Origin: Siphonodentalium dalli
Taxonomy: Eukaryota; Mollusca; Scaphopoda; Gadilida; Siphonodentaliidae
Direction of reading: 5' to 3'
NCBI GenBank assembly: GCA_032622095.1
Contig: CP136069.1
Coordinates: forward strand, 159,331,043-159,395,042
DNA length: 64,000 nucleotides
The first letter of the stretch is position 1; every line of letters starts with the position of its first letter. A model generated the notes under the pieces. The model was not told the DNA's origin, made no database searches, and saw only the letters and a program-made list of their open reading frames with translations. This document shows positions 32,887-47,912 of this stretch, in pieces. The position numbers and the translations under genes were made by a program.

Positions 32887-35613
32887 GTCATATCAATATC
32901 TACTTATTACATAAATAAGTTAATAATTAGTATCATTATGTCCAATGTTTTAGAAAAAGAAAAAATGGGAATAAACCATTCCACCCATAAAAAGGATATT
33001 GCTAAATTAATTAGTGAGACAGAATGAACCATTATGAGATATATGAAATTCAGATAAACATTCTTAAGTTTTTGAACAGTTTTTAAAGATCATTTATTTT
33101 ATAACATAACGATGGTAGGGGGGGGGCGGGGCGCAATCGGCACAGTATAGTTTTTTTTTTTTTTTTTTTTTTTTTTACACCAGTGCTTTGTTTTACTAAC
33201 GCAAATGTATTTTTGAATGAGCTTTGCGTTCACCAATATATAATAGTATATTATACTGATAATTTCATAATTTGAAGTTATTACGGTGAAGTTTCCAACC
33301 GCTGCCAAAATATGAAAAGGTGAGTGTCGAGTTGACTGGGTAGACCCCGACCCCGCCAGCCCGAGGACTGACGCAGCCGAGAAGTTCAGATGCTTCAGGC
33401 TCATATGAAGTGAGTGTGGTGGTGCTCAGGCACCGATGTACTCAGATTTTCCACCCAGCTGCGGCTCACCCGATAAACGTTCCCATTCTTTGGTAATATA
33501 TATTAAAGCAAAGGTGTTGTGCAATACCCGATAGTTAAAACACGATCACCGGGCAAAGAGGGAATACTCTAAGTTTCACAGTGATACAGAATGAAACATT
33601 TACCAGAGACGTGACCACAAATCGATGGTGGAGTTGTTTAAGTGGATTTACTGCGATCCCAACTTCCAAACAGGCCATATATAGCCGGTCTTCCAAAACT
33701 GAGTTCCACTCAGCTGTCAACATGTACCCATCACTAAACTTCTTATCCAAAGTGTATTCTCCTGGAAAATGTCATCCAGTAATTACATTCAGTACCATAA
33801 GCAGTAGAATCAGGGAGCTAAATGTGTTCAGAGTCGGGGAGCGAGTACACCGTGGAACCCTAAAGGTGAAGGTAACTGAAGAATGACCTTCACCTGATAC
33901 ATGCGACACGTTATTAAAGGATGACATCGCGTTTATTTGATTTGTACATAATATCTAAATAATTTAAACTGGTGAATGAATGGGGGAACGGATTTTTGTG
34001 AGCGGGAAATGTATTTAACTAGCTGTTGTAGATCTGGGTTTTTCCAGATCAAATTTGGCTGTGAGATAGCCCTGTCGTACACTTGGGGATTTATTTTTAA
34101 AAGTAAACACATGACCTATGATTTTTCTTGCATTTTCGTGATCAACTGGTGTCAATATAGCTGGGTAAACATCACTGGTATGGCCTGTAGGCTTCAATTC
34201 AGCGAATTTGGCCGAAACGTTAACACTGTCGCCTATGGGAAACCATTTAGTTCCGTGATTCCACAAGCAGTGGAGACTACACTCGCATCACGGTGAAATC
34301 TAAAATAGTCACTGGCTCGTATATTCTGCAAACAATTCGGGTGAAGTTTAATAAGGCTGAAATGGTCACTGTCACCCCTTTCTTTCAGTTGGGTACACAG
34401 CTTTTTTATGCCACTTGTTTCTAATTATAGAAATTTGATGTCCGTTAGCGTGGTAACTTTGACAAACGCCAACGAACCTCACCTCATTCGAAATCAAGGA
34501 TATGTGTTATTAGCTACCACAAAAAAAATTAAACTAGACAATGTAGATCTCAGTTATTCACAAAATTCATCTCTGACTGGAACCAATCGATAAAAAATCA
34601 CCATGGTTGTATTGCGCCAAGTAACTGACGACTTTTGAAGTAAATAATTTTTTTAATCGCGCTTTTTTCCTCGAAGAAATATACAGGTATATTGACTATT
34701 GACTAAATAATGGATGTACAGAAATGAAAAAAATAATGCAAACATCTAAACATTGTTTTTTTGGGAGCGTTTCTCCATAAGAAGTTACTTACTACAGTAT
34801 GTTCTGATTTACATGGGTTTTACCCATGTATGTTCTTTTTCGATCACCGGCATTTGATGAGAGTAAAGTGGCGTACACCATGTCTTTACTTGCCTTTTAA
34901 ATTCGTTTAAAAACATGGCTGCCAGCAGCCATCTTGTATTTCAAATTGAATCCATCGGCACACCCTGCAGTCCGCATATATGTAAGGAATGATAGGCATG
35001 ATTAGGATTAAATTAAAGCTGTCAAATTTGAACGATTTTCGATTAAATACATGGCCACCGGCAGCCATCTTGTATTTTACTTTTTGCATGACTAAATCCT
35101 AGATTTGGCACACCCTACAGACCAAATCCCTCATCTGGTCGTCACCAAACTTCATAAGGATCTCCATGGTGATCTGTCGATGGGAGCCAATGATGTTTTC
35201 AGAAATTTGTTAAAAAACATGCCCACCAACGGCCATTTTTGATTTTTACTCTTTGCATGACTAAATCCTTCGGCACTACTTGTAGGCGTCATCCGATCAT
35301 CTGACACAAAACTTCATAAGGATCTTCAGGGTGACCTCTAAATGGGAGCCAAAGATATTTTCCGAATTTAGTTTTAAAAAAAAACATGGTGGCAGTGGTC
35401 ATCTTGGATTTTACTCTTTTCATGACTAAAATGATTTGGCACACCCTACATGCCACATCCCTCATCTTTCACACAAACTGCATATGGTTCGTTGGTTTGA
35501 CCTCTAGATGGAAGCTGTCCAATTCCTCCGAAATTTGTTACAAAACATGGGCGACTGGAGCCATCTTGGATTTCACATTTGAATCCATTGGCACACCCTG
35601 CAGTCCACATTTA

Positions 35614-36261
35614 GGTAGCAGTACACGATTTCACGGGTTGTAGGGGGTCTGAAAAATAGAAAAATAAGTATCTGGGGGGCATAACAGCCAGTATAGCCTG
35701 TGTTAAATGTGTATTTACTGGTTTGAAGGTTTAATTATTTTACAAAACTGGGAAAGTTCTCAAAAAAGTGAAAAATTTGGATACGCAACAGGGTTTTCGT
35801 ATTCAGTGGAGGCCAACTCTGTGTTATTGGTTACAGGAAAATAGCCCGATTTCTCTCCCCTGAATTCTGTCATCTGGGCTCGCAAGACATTTTTTTCAAA
35901 TTGATACGATAACTTTTTTTCTATTTCAAATATTTCTCAGCTCTAACATAGCTCTATCAGGTGGAAGAAGCTTATTTACTTATATTCGCTCTATCGTGGT
36001 CTGTTTTGGGGTTGAAAATGGTCAATTTGAGTCCAAAAATGGGTAAAATTGAGCGTTTTGTGTGTGCAAACCAAGGGGCATAACTCAATAACAAATTGTA
36101 CGAAGAAGCTAAAGTACAGACAAGTGATTACACCTAAAATTTCTGTAGAAATTAAAACATGCTTGATGGGACCTATGCCAAAGATAATGGTTCAGCATTG
36201 ATTTGAAGTACAGTACCCCCTCCCAGGTTGGCAAAATTGCTGGAAATCGTGTACTGCTACC
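35614..36261. mobile_element. MITE-like element, copy 7
   Basis: Complete with intact ends. Confidence 0.8.
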
Positions 36262-37595
36262 TTAGTGGAGAAATGTTTGAAATGAAATTAATTTCATTTA
36301 CACAATACAATCCATTTACTGAAACTTTTGACTTTCTTTATCATTCTATTGACTGCTCAGCATAAACTTATTAACGCCTTCCCACGTTGAGCTACAGTGT
36401 CATTGACACTTTCATTTACATGGGTGTAAATGGCTTTTACCAGAGTTTATCATTGTTAACCTGACTTTACCATGATTTACTTGAATTTATAAGTGTATTT
36501 ACATGGCTTTTACCAGAGTGAGTTTACCATGCCTTTACTTGGAATCTACAAGGGTATGTTTTTATTGTAAACCTGACTTTACCACATTTTACCAGAGTAT
36601 AGAGCCTGGTAAATCTGGCTTTTACCAGAGTTTTGGTCCGTTATCGCGATAACTTGAACAACAAACGTCAACCAATTTCATCCATATTTGGTATATATGG
36701 AGTTGTTACAACAATAGCTCGAACAAGTTCGAAAACCAGATTCGTCCGATCCGTTTACCTCAGTATATACGGCCCTTAGTTTCTTAGCTCTCTAGTTTTA
36801 TAACCATTAGCGCGAAAACTTGAAAAAAAGTTAATGTCAACCACACATGCACGGGGGGATCGATCGAAGGCCGCTCCCAGCAATCGGGAGCTGCTCCGAG
36901 CCGCCAACGAGGCACTTCGAGTTTTTGAGTAATTTATGCAGACAGGAATTTAGAACACCGCACTAAACCAAAGATTCCGCACAAACGGAGAGGTATGTAT
37001 TATCTGTTTTAGGATTGCCCACCCATGACTAAAACACCGGCACTGTTGACAAAACATCCATTATTTTGCACTGAAAAATACACTATACTTGCTATTTACG
37101 ATTAAATGTACCTGAAGTCAAATATTACCCCAAGCCGCCCCAGAAATTGTAGCCCAAAATTCCCCAGAATAAACGGGATCGGTGGTGTAGCGATGATTTG
37201 CCAACGAGGCTGAACGGTGATAGTCAACGAGGCCCCTCCGAGTGACTAACACAGGAGTACGATTATCAAAATGGAGTTATACGTTTTGGTATATAAAATG
37301 GCACTGCTTTAGCCCGAGTTTTTCTGACTCGCAAATGCTATGCTTCTTGCCGACTCAAAACAGGCATGCATGGACCCTGCAATAATGAATGTTTACTGAT
37401 CTACAGTCTTTTCCAAAGATTCCAATAGAATAGAATAGAATATGTATTGCAATACACCAATTATATAGGTAGTTGAAAGTTACATAATGATTAAACATGT
37501 AAAAACACAAAATGAAATATACATTGCGTTTAATAAATGTTATATGCGAAGCATCATCATTCGAAAACCGTGTCAGGTTTTCTCTGCAAAGTTAC

Positions 37596-37892
37596 TCAGT
37601 TTTCAAAAACCCCCTTCTGAGAAAGCAACAACCGGATCATGTTACATAGGGTATTTATAATCTTTACATCATCATTTCTCATAATATTTTGAAATTTTTC
37701 ACTGTCACTCATTTTCGAAAATTCATAGTCATAATCTTCAATATCTCGATATAGTATTTGTCTTAGATCGGAGTATTCACTACACGCAATAACAAAATGC
37801 ATTTCAGTTTCAACACCTGTGGATCGCACATTGTGAATAATACTATGGGATAACGATTGTGCGGCCATTTTAAAGATATACTGAACTAACAA
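37596..37892 (-). pseudogene. LINE RT C-terminal remnant, copy 7
   Basis: Same frame and residues as copy 1. Confidence 0.65.
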
Positions 37893-40620
37893 GTCATATC
37901 AATATCTACTTATTACATAAATAAGTTAATAATTAGTATCATTATGTCCAATGTTTTAGAAAAAGAAAAAATGGGAATAAACCATTCCACCCATAAAAAG
38001 GATATTGCTAAATTAATTAGTGAGACAGAATGAACCATTATGAGATATATGAAATTCAGATAAACATTCTTAAGTTTTTGAACAGTTTTTAAAGATCATT
38101 TATTTTATAACATAACGATGGTAGGGGGGGGGGGGGCGGGGCGCAATCGGCACAGTATATTTTTTTTTTTTTTTTTTTTTTTTTTACACCAGTGCTTTGT
38201 TTTACTAACGCAAATGTATTTTTGAATGAGCTTTGCGTTCACCAATATATAATAGTATATTATACTGATAATTTCATAATTTGAAGTTATTACGGTGAAG
38301 TTTCCAACCGCTGCCAAAATATGAAAAGGTGAGTGTCGAGTTGACTGGGTAGACCCCGACCCCGCCAGCCCGAGGACTGACGCAGCCGAGAAGTTCAGAT
38401 GCTTCAGGCTCATATGAAGTGAGTGTGGTGGTGCTCAGGCACCGATGTACTCAGATTTTCCACCCAGCTGCGGCTCACCCGATAAACGTTCCCATTCTTT
38501 GGTAATATATATTAAAGCAAAGGTGTTGTGCAATACCCGATAGTTAAAACACGATCACCGGGCAAAGAGGGAATACTCTAAGTTTCACAGTGATACAGAA
38601 TGAAACATTTACCAGAGACGTGACCACAAATCGATGGTGGAGTTGTTTAAGTGGATTTACTGCGATCCCAACTTCCAAACAGGCCATATATAGCCGGTCT
38701 TCCAAAACTGAGTTCCACTCAGCTGTCAACATGTACCCATCACTAAACTTCTTATCCAAAGTGTATTCTCCTGGAAAATGTCATCCAGTAATTACATTCA
38801 GTACCATAAGCAGTAGAATCAGGGAGCTAAATGTGTTCTAGAGTCGGGGAGCGAGTACACCGTGGAACCCTAAAGGTGAAGGTAACTGAAGAATGACCTT
38901 CACCTGATACATGCGACACGTTATTAAAGGATGACATCGCGTTTATTTGATTTGTACATAATATCTAAATAATTTAAACTGGTGAATGAATGGGGGAACG
39001 GATTTTTGTGAGCGGGAAATGTATTTAACTAGCTGTTGTAGATCTGGGTTTTTCCAGATCAAATTTGGCTGTGAGATAGCCCTGTCGTACACTTGGGGAT
39101 TTATTTTTAAAAGTAAACACATGACCTATGATTTTTCTTGCATTTTCGTGATCAACTGGTGTCAATATAGCTGGGTAAACATCACTGGTATGGCCTGTAG
39201 GCTTCAATTCAGCGAATTTGGCCGAAACGTTAACACTGTCGCCTATGGGAAACCATTTAGTTCCGTGATTCCACAAGCAGTGGAGACTACACTCGCATCA
39301 CGGTGAAATCTAAAATAGTCACTGGCTCGTATATTCTGCAAACAATTCGGGTGAAGTTTAATAAGGCTGAAATGGTCACTGTCACCCCTTTCTTTCAGTT
39401 GGGTACACAGCTTTTTTATGCCACTTGTTTCTAATTATAGAAATTTGATGTCCGTTAGCGTGGTAACTTTGACAAACGCCAACGAACCTCACCTCATTCG
39501 AAATCAAGGATATGTGTTATTAGCTACCACAAAAAAAATTAAACTAGACAATGTAGATCTCAGTTATTCACAAAATTCATCTCTGACTGGAACCAATCGA
39601 TAAAAAATCACCATGGTTGTATTGCGCCAAGTAACTGACGACTTTTTGAAGTAAATAATTTTTTTAATCGCGCTTTTTTCCTCGAAGAAATATACAGGTA
39701 TATTGACTATTGACTAAATAATGGATGTACAGAAATGAAAAAAATAATGCAAACATCTAAACATTGTTTTTTTGGGAGCGTTTCTCCATAAGAAGTTACT
39801 TACTACAGTATGTTCTGATTTACATGGGTTTTACCCATGTATGTTCTTTTCGATCACCGGCATTTGATGAGAGTAAAGTGGCGTACACCATGTCTTTACT
39901 TGCCTTTTAAATTCGTTTAAAAACATGGCTGCCAGCAGCCATCTTGTATTTCAAATTGAATCCATCGGCACACCCTGCAGTCCGCATATATGTAAGGAAT
40001 GATAGGCATGATTAGGATTAAATTAAAGCTGTCAAATTTGAACGATTTTCGATTAAATACATGGCCACCGGCAGCCATCTTGTATTTTACTTTTTGCATG
40101 ACTAAATCCTAGATTTGGCACACCCTACAGACCAAATCCCTCATCTGGTCGTCACCAAACTTCATAAGGATCTCCATGGTGATCTGTCGATGGGAGCCAA
40201 TGATGTTTTCAGAAATTTGTTAAAAAACATGCCCACCAACGGCCATTTTTGATTTTTACTCTTTGCATGACTAAATCCTTCGGCACTACTTGTAGGCGTC
40301 ATCCGATCATCTGACACAAAACTTCATAAGGATCTTCAGGGTGACCTCTAAATGGGAGCCAAAGATATTTTCCGAATTTAGTTTAAAAAAAAACATGGTG
40401 GCAGTGGTCATCTTGGATTTTACTCTTTTCATGACTAAAATGATTTGGCACACCCTACATGCCACATCCCTCATCTTTCACACAAACTGCATATGGTTCG
40501 TTGGTTTGACCTCTAGATGGAAGCTGTCCAATTCCTCCGAAATTTGTTACAAAACATGGGCGACTGGAGCATCTGGATTTCACATTTGAATCCATTGGCA
40601 CACCCTGCAGTCCACATTTA

Positions 40621-41269
40621 GGTAGCAGTACACGATTTCACGGGTTGTAGGGGGTCTGAAAAAATAGAAAAATAAGTATCTGGGGGGCATAACAGCCAGT
40701 ATAGCCTGTGTTAAATGTGTATTTACTGGTTTGAAGGTTTAATTATTTACAAAACTGGGAAAGTTCTCAAAAAAGTGAAAAATTTGGATACGCAACAGGG
40801 TTTTCGTATTCAGTGGAGGCCAACTCTGTGTTATTGGTTACAGGAAAATAGCCCGATTTCTCTCCCCTGAATTCTGTCATCTGGGCTCGCAAGACATTTT
40901 TTTCAAATTGATACGATAACTTTTTTTCTATTTCAAATATTTCTCAGCTCTAACATAGCTCTATCAGGTGGAAGAAGCTTATTTACTTATATTCGCTCTA
41001 TCGTGGTCTGTTTTGGGGTTGAAAATGGTCAATTTGAGTCCAAAAATGGGGTAAAATTGAGCGTTTTGTGTGTGCAAACCAAGGGGCATAACTCAATAAC
41101 AAATTGTACGAAGAAGCTAAAGTACAGACAAGTGATTACACCTAAAATTTCTGTAGAAATTAAAACATGCTTGATGGGACCTATGCCAAAGATAATGGTT
41201 CAGCATTGATTTGAAGTACAGTACCCCCTCCCAGGTTGGCAAAATTGCTGGAAATCGTGTACTGCTACC
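40621..41269. mobile_element. MITE-like element, copy 8
   Basis: 649 bp; the ends are intact, but three interior homopolymer indels distinguish it from all other copies. Confidence 0.78.
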
Positions 41270-42605
41270 TTAGTGGAGAAATGTTTGAAATGAAATTAAT
41301 TTCATTTACACAATACAATCCATTTACTGAAACTTTTGACTTTCTTTATCATTCTATTGACTGCTCAGCATAAACTTATTAACGCCTTCCCACGTTGAGC
41401 TACAGTGTCATTGACACTTTCATTTACATGGGTGTAAATGGCTTTTACCAGAGTTTATCATTGTTTTAACCTGACTTTACCATGATTTACTTGAATTTAT
41501 AAGTGTATTTACATGGCTTTTACCAGAGTGAGTTTACCATGCCTTTACTTGGAATCTACAAGGGTATGTTTTTATTGTAAACCTGACTTTACCACATTTT
41601 ACCAGAGTATAGAGCCTGGTAAATCTGGCTTTTACCAGAGTTTTGGTCCGTTATCGCGATAACTTGAACAACAAACGTCAACCAATTTCATCCATATTTG
41701 GTATATATGGAGTTGTTACAACAATAGCTCGAACAAGTTCGAAAACCAGATTCGTCCGATCCGTTTACCTCAGTATATACGGCCCTTAGTTTCTTAGCTC
41801 TCTAGTTTTATAACCATTAGCGCGAAAACTTGAAAAAAAGTTAATGTCAACCACACATGCACGGGGGGATCGATCGAAGGCCGCTCCCAGCAATCGGGAG
41901 CTGCTCCGAGCCGCCAACGAGGCACTTCGAGTTTTTGAGTAATTTATGCAGACAGGAATTTAGAACACCGCACTAAACCAAAGATTCCGCACAAACGGAG
42001 AGGTATGTATTATCTGTTTTAGGATTGCCCACCCATGACTAAAACACCGGCACTGTTGACAAAACATCCATTATTTTGCACTGAAAAATACACTATACTT
42101 GCTATTTACGATTAAATGTACCTGAAGTCAAATATTACCCCAAGCCGCCCCAGAAATTGTAGCCCAAAATTCCCCAGAATAAACGGGATCGGTGGTGTAG
42201 CGATGATTTGCCAACGAGGCTGAACGGTGATAGTCAACGAGGCCCCTCCGAGTGACTAACACAGGAGTACGATTATCAAAATGGAGTTATACGTTTTGGT
42301 ATATAAAATGGCACTGCTTTAGCCCGAGTTTTTCTGACTCGCAAATGCTATGCTTCTTGCCGACTCAAAACAGGCATGCATGGACCCTGCAATAATGAAT
42401 GTTTACTGATCTACAGTCTTTTCCAAAGATTCCAATAGAATAGAATAGAATATGTATTGCAATACACCAATTATATAGGTAGTTGAAAGTTACATAATGA
42501 TTAAACATGTAAAAACACAAAATGAAATATACATTGCGTTTAATAAATGTTATATGCGAAGCATCATCATTCGAAAACCGTGTCAGGTTTTCTCTGCAAA
42601 GTTAC

Positions 42606-42902
42606 TCAGTTTTCAAAAACCCCCTTCTGAGAAAGCAACAACCGGATCATGTTACATAGGGTATTTATAATCTTTACATCATCATTTCTCATAATATTTT
42701 GAAATTTTTCACTGTCACTCATTTTCGAAAATTCATAGTCATAATCTTCAATATCTCGATATAGTATTTGTCTTAGATCGGAGTATTCACTACACGCAAT
42801 AACAAAATGCATTTCAGTTTCAACACCTGTGGATCGCACATTGTGAATAATACTATGGGATAACGATTGTGCGGCCATTTTAAAGATATACTGAACTAAC
42901 AA
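42606..42902 (-). pseudogene. LINE RT C-terminal remnant, copy 8
   Basis: Frame intact, in contrast to the indel-rich first third of this unit. Confidence 0.65.
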
Positions 42903-43163
42903 GTCATATCAATATCTACTTATTACATAAATAAGTTAATAATTAGTATCATTATGTCCAATGTTTTAGAAAAAGAAAAAATGGGAATAAACCATTCCAC
43001 CCATAAAAAGGATATTGCTAAATTAATTAGTGAGACAGAATGAACCATTATGAGATATATGAAATTCAGATAAACATTCTTAAGTTTTTGAACAGTTTTT
43101 AAAGATCATTTATTTTATAACATAACGATGGTAGGGGGGGGGGGCGGGGCGCAATCGGCACAG

Positions 43164-43198
<35 letters not shown>

Positions 43199-45633
43199 CA
43201 GTGCTTTGTTTTACTAACGCAAATGTATTTTTGAATGAGCTTTGCGTTCACCAATATATAATAGTATATTATACTGATAATTTCATAATTTGAAGTTATT
43301 ACGGTGAAGTTTCCAACCGCTGCCAAAATATGAAAAGGTGAGTGTCGAGTTGACTGGGTAGACCCCGACCCCGCCAGCCCGAGGACTGACGCAGCCGAGA
43401 AGTTCAGATGCTTCAGGCTCATATGAAGTGAGTGTGGTGGTGCTCAGGCACCGATGTACTCAGATTTTCCACCCAGCTGCGGCTCACCCGATAAACGTTC
43501 CCATTCTTTGGTAATATATATTAAAGCAAAGGTGTTGTGCAATACCCGATAGTTAAAACACGATCACCGGGCAAAGAGGGAATACTCTAAGTTTCACAGT
43601 GATACAGAATGAAACATTTACCAGAGACGTGACCACAAATCGATGGTGGAGTTGTTTAAGTGGATTTACTGCGATCCCAACTTCCAAACAGGCCATATAT
43701 AGCCGGTCTTCCAAAACTGAGTTCCACTCAGCTGTCAACATGTACCCATCACTAAACTTCTTATCCAAAGTGTATTCTCCTGGAAAATGTCATCCAGTAA
43801 TTACATTCAGTACCATAAGCAGTAGAATCAGGGAGCTAAATGTGTTCTAGAGTCGGGGAGCGAGTACACCGTGGAACCCTAAAGGTGAAGGTAACTGAAG
43901 AATGACCTTCACCTGATACATGCGACACGTTATTAAAGGATGACATCGCGTTTATTTGATTTGTACATAATATCTAAATAATTTAAACTGGTGAATGAAT
44001 GGGGGAACGGATTTTTGTGAGCGGGAAATGTATTTAACTAGCTGTTGTAGATCTGGGTTTTTCCAGATCAAATTTGGCTGTGAGATAGCCCTGTCGTACA
44101 CTTGGGGATTTATTTTTAAAAGTAAACACATGACCTATGATTTTTCTTGCATTTTCGTGATCAACTGGTGTCAATATAGCTGGGTAAACATCACTGGTAT
44201 GGCCTGTAGGCTTCAATTCAGCGAATTTGGCCGAAACGTTAACACTGTCGCCTATGGGAAACCATTTAGTTCCGTGATTCCACAAGCAGTGGAGACTACA
44301 CTCGCATCACGGTGAAATCTAAAATAGTCACTGGCTCGTATATTCTGCAAACAATTCGGGTGAAGTTTAATAAGGCTGAAATGGTCACTGTCACCCCTTT
44401 CTTTCAGTTGGGTACACAGCTTTTTTATGCCACTTGTTTCTAATTATAGAAATTTGATGTCCGTTAGCGTGGTAACTTTGACAAACGCCAACGAACCTCA
44501 CCTCATTCGAAATCAAGGATATGTATTATTAGCTACCACAAAAAAAATTAAACTAGACAATGTAGATCTCAGTTATTCACAAAATTCATCTCTGACTGGA
44601 ACCAATCGATAAAAAATCACCATGGTTGTATTGCGCCAAGTAACTGACGACTTTTGAAGTAAATAATTTTTTTAATCGCGCTTTTTTCCTCGAAGAAATA
44701 TACAGGTATATTGACTATTGACTAAATAATGGATGTACAGAAATGAAAAAAATAATGCAAACATCTAAACATTGTTTTTTTGGGAGCGTTTCTCCATAAG
44801 AAGTTACTTACTACAGTATGTTCTGATTTACATGGGTTTTACCCATGTATGTTCTTTTTCGATCACCGGCATTTGATGAGAGTAAAGTGGCGTACACCAT
44901 GTCTTTACTTGCCTTTTAAATTCGTTTAAAAACATGGCTGCCAGCAGCCATCTTGTATTTCAAATTGAATCCATCGGCACACCCTGCAGTCCGCATATAT
45001 GTAAGGAATGATAGGCATGATTAGGATTAAATTAAAGCTGTCAAATTTGAACGATTTTCGATTAAATACATGGCCACCGGCAGCCATCTTGTATTTTACT
45101 TTTTGCATGACTAAATCCTAGATTTGGCACACCCTACAGACCAAATCCCTCATCTGGTCGTCACCAAACTTCATAAGGATCTCCATGGTGATCTGTCGAT
45201 GGGAGCCAATGCTGTTTTCAGTAAATTTGTTAAAAAACATGCCCACCAACGGCCATTTTTGATTTTTACTCTTTGCATGACTAAATCCTTCGGCACTACT
45301 TGTAGGCGTCATCCGATCATCTGACACAAAACTTCATAAGGATCTTCAGGGTGACCTCTAAATGGGAGCCAAAGATATTTTCCGAATTTAGTTTTAAAAA
45401 AAAACATGGTGGCAGTGGTCATCTTGGATTTTACTCTTTTCATGACTAAAATGATTTGGCACACCCTACATGCCACATCCCTCATCTTTCACACAAACTG
45501 CATATGGTTCGTTGGTTTGACCTCTAGATGGAAGCTGTCCAATTCCTCCGAAATTTGTTACAAAACATGGGCGACTGGAGCCATCTTGGATTTCACATTT
45601 GAATCCATTGGCACACCCTGCAGTCCACATTTA

Positions 45634-46281
45634 GGTAGCAGTACACGATTTCACGGGTTGTAGGGGGTCTGAAAAATAGAAAAATAAGTATCTGGGGGGC
45701 ATAACAGCCAGTATAGCCTGTGTTAAATGTGTATTTACTGGTTTGAAGGTTTAATTATTTTACAAAACTGGGAAAGTTCTCAAAAAAGTGAAAAATTTGG
45801 ATACGCAACAGGGTTTTCGTATTCAGTGGAGGCCAACTCTGTGTTATTGGTTACAGGAAAATAGCCCGATTTCTCTCCCCTGAATTCTGTCATCTGGGCT
45901 CGCAAGACATTTTTTTCAAATTGATACGATAACTTTTTTTCTATTTCAAATATTTCTCAGCTCTAACATAGCTCTATCAGGTGGAAGAAGCTTATTTACT
46001 TATATTCGCTCTATCGTGGTCTGTTTTGGGGTTGAAAATGGTCAATTTGAGTCCAAAAATGGGTAAAATTGAGCGTTTTGTGTGTGCAAACCAAGGGGCA
46101 TAACTCAATAACAAATTGTACGAAGAAGCTAAAGTACAGACAAGTGATTACACCTAAAATTTCTGTAGAAATTAAAACATGCTTGATGGGACCTATGCCA
46201 AAGATAATGGTTCAGCATTGATTTGAAGTACAGTACCCCCTCCCAGGTTGGCAAAATTGCTGGAAATCGTGTACTGCTACC
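45634..46281. mobile_element. MITE-like element, copy 9
   Basis: Complete with both inverted repeats and TTA flanks. Confidence 0.8.
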
Positions 46282-47615
46282 TTAGTGGAGAAATGTTTGA
46301 AATGAAATTAATTTCATTTACACAATACAATCCATTTACTGAAACTTTTGACTTTCTTTATCATTCTATTGACTGCTCAGCATAAACTTATTAACGCCTT
46401 CCCACGTTGAGCTACAGTGTCATTGACACTTTCATTTACATGGGTGTAAATGGCTTTTACCAGAGTTTATCATTGTTAACCTGACTTTACCATGATTTAC
46501 TTGAATTTATAAGTGTATTTACATGGCTTTTACCAGAGTGAGTTTACCATGCCTTTACTTGGAATCTACAAGGGTATGTTTTTATTGTAAACCTGACTTT
46601 ACCACATTTTACCAGAGTATAGAGCCTGGTAAATCTGGCTTTTACCAGAGTTTTGGTCCGTTATCGCGATAACTTGAACAACAAACGTCAACCAATTTCA
46701 TCCATATTTGGTATATATGGAGTTGTTACAACAATAGCTCGAACAAGTTCGAAAACCAGATTCGTCCGATCCGTTTACCTCAGTATATACGGCCCTTAGT
46801 TTCTTAGCTCTCTAGTTTTATAACCATTAGCGCGAAAACTTGAAAAAAAGTTAATGTCAACCACACATGCACGGGGGGATCGATCGAAGGCCGCTCCCAG
46901 CAATCGGGAGCTGCTCCGAGCCGCCAACGAGGCACTTCGAGTTTTTGAGTAATTTATGCAGACAGGAATTTAGAACACCGCACTAAACCAAAGATTCCGC
47001 ACAAACGGAGAGGTATGTATTATCTGTTTTAGGATTGCCCACCCATGACTAAAACACCGGCACTGTTGACAAAACATCCATTATTTTGCACTGAAAAATA
47101 CACTATACTTGCTATTTACGATTAAATGTACCTGAAGTCAAATATTACCCCAAGCCGCCCCAGAAATTGTAGCCCAAAATTCCCCAGAATAAACGGGATC
47201 GGTGGTGTAGCGATGATTTGCCAACGAGGCTGAACGGTGATAGTCAACGAGGCCCCTCCGAGTGACTAACACAGGAGTACGATTATCAAAATGGAGTTAT
47301 ACGTTTTGGTATATAAAATGGCACTGCTTTAGCCCGAGTTTTTCTGACTCGCAAATGCTATGCTTCTTGCCGACTCAAAACAGGCATGCATGGACCCTGC
47401 AATAATGAATGTTTACTGATCTACAGTCTTTTCCAAAGATTCCAATAGAATAGAATAGAATATGTATTGCAATACACCAATTATATAGGTAGTTGAAAGT
47501 TACATAATGATTAAACATGTAAAAACACAAAATGAAATATACATTGCGTTTAATAAATGTTATATGCGAAGCATCATCATTCGAAAACCGTGTCAGGTTT
47601 TCTCTGCAAAGTTAC

Positions 47616-47912
47616 TCAGTTTTCAAAAACCCCCTTCTGAGAAAGCAACAACCGGATCATGTTACATAGGGTATTTATAATCTTTACATCATCATTTCTC
47701 ATAATATTTTGAAATTTTTCACTGTCACTCATTTTCGAAAATTCATAGTCATAATCTTCAATATCTCGATATAGTATTTGTCTTAGATCGGAGTATTCAC
47801 TACACGCAATAACAAAATGCATTTCAGTTTCAACACCTGTGGATCGCACATTGTGAATAATACTATGGGATAACGATTGTGCGGCCATTTTAAAGATATA
47901 CTGAACTAACAA
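47616..47912 (-). pseudogene. LINE RT C-terminal remnant, copy 9
   Basis: Same frame and residues as copy 1. Confidence 0.65.

Larger units (their letters stand above)
29942..34948 (+). repeat. Macrosatellite unit, copy 6 (5007 bp)
   Basis: The first copy with type-B alleles (C at 34264, CA at 34286-34287). It has one extra A near 30370, an A to G change near 30688, a lost T in TTCTAGAG near 33830, G9 and T26. Confidence 0.97.
34949..39958 (+). repeat. Macrosatellite unit, copy 7 (5010 bp)
   Basis: It has the longest G-run (13). TATAG before the T tract reads TATAT, shared with copies 8 and 9. Type-B alleles. An extra T near 39643 and a lost T near 39847 start a cluster of indels that continues into copy 8. 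Confidence 0.97.
39959..44967 (+). repeat. Macrosatellite unit, copy 8 (5009 bp)
   Basis: Many one- or two-base indels lie in its first third: GAGCATCTGG near 40568, an extra A near 40660, a short T-run near 40747, an extra G near 41049 and TT inserted near 41466. Most are in homopolymers, which suggests consensus error. G11, TATAT variant, type-B alleles. Confidence 0.97.
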
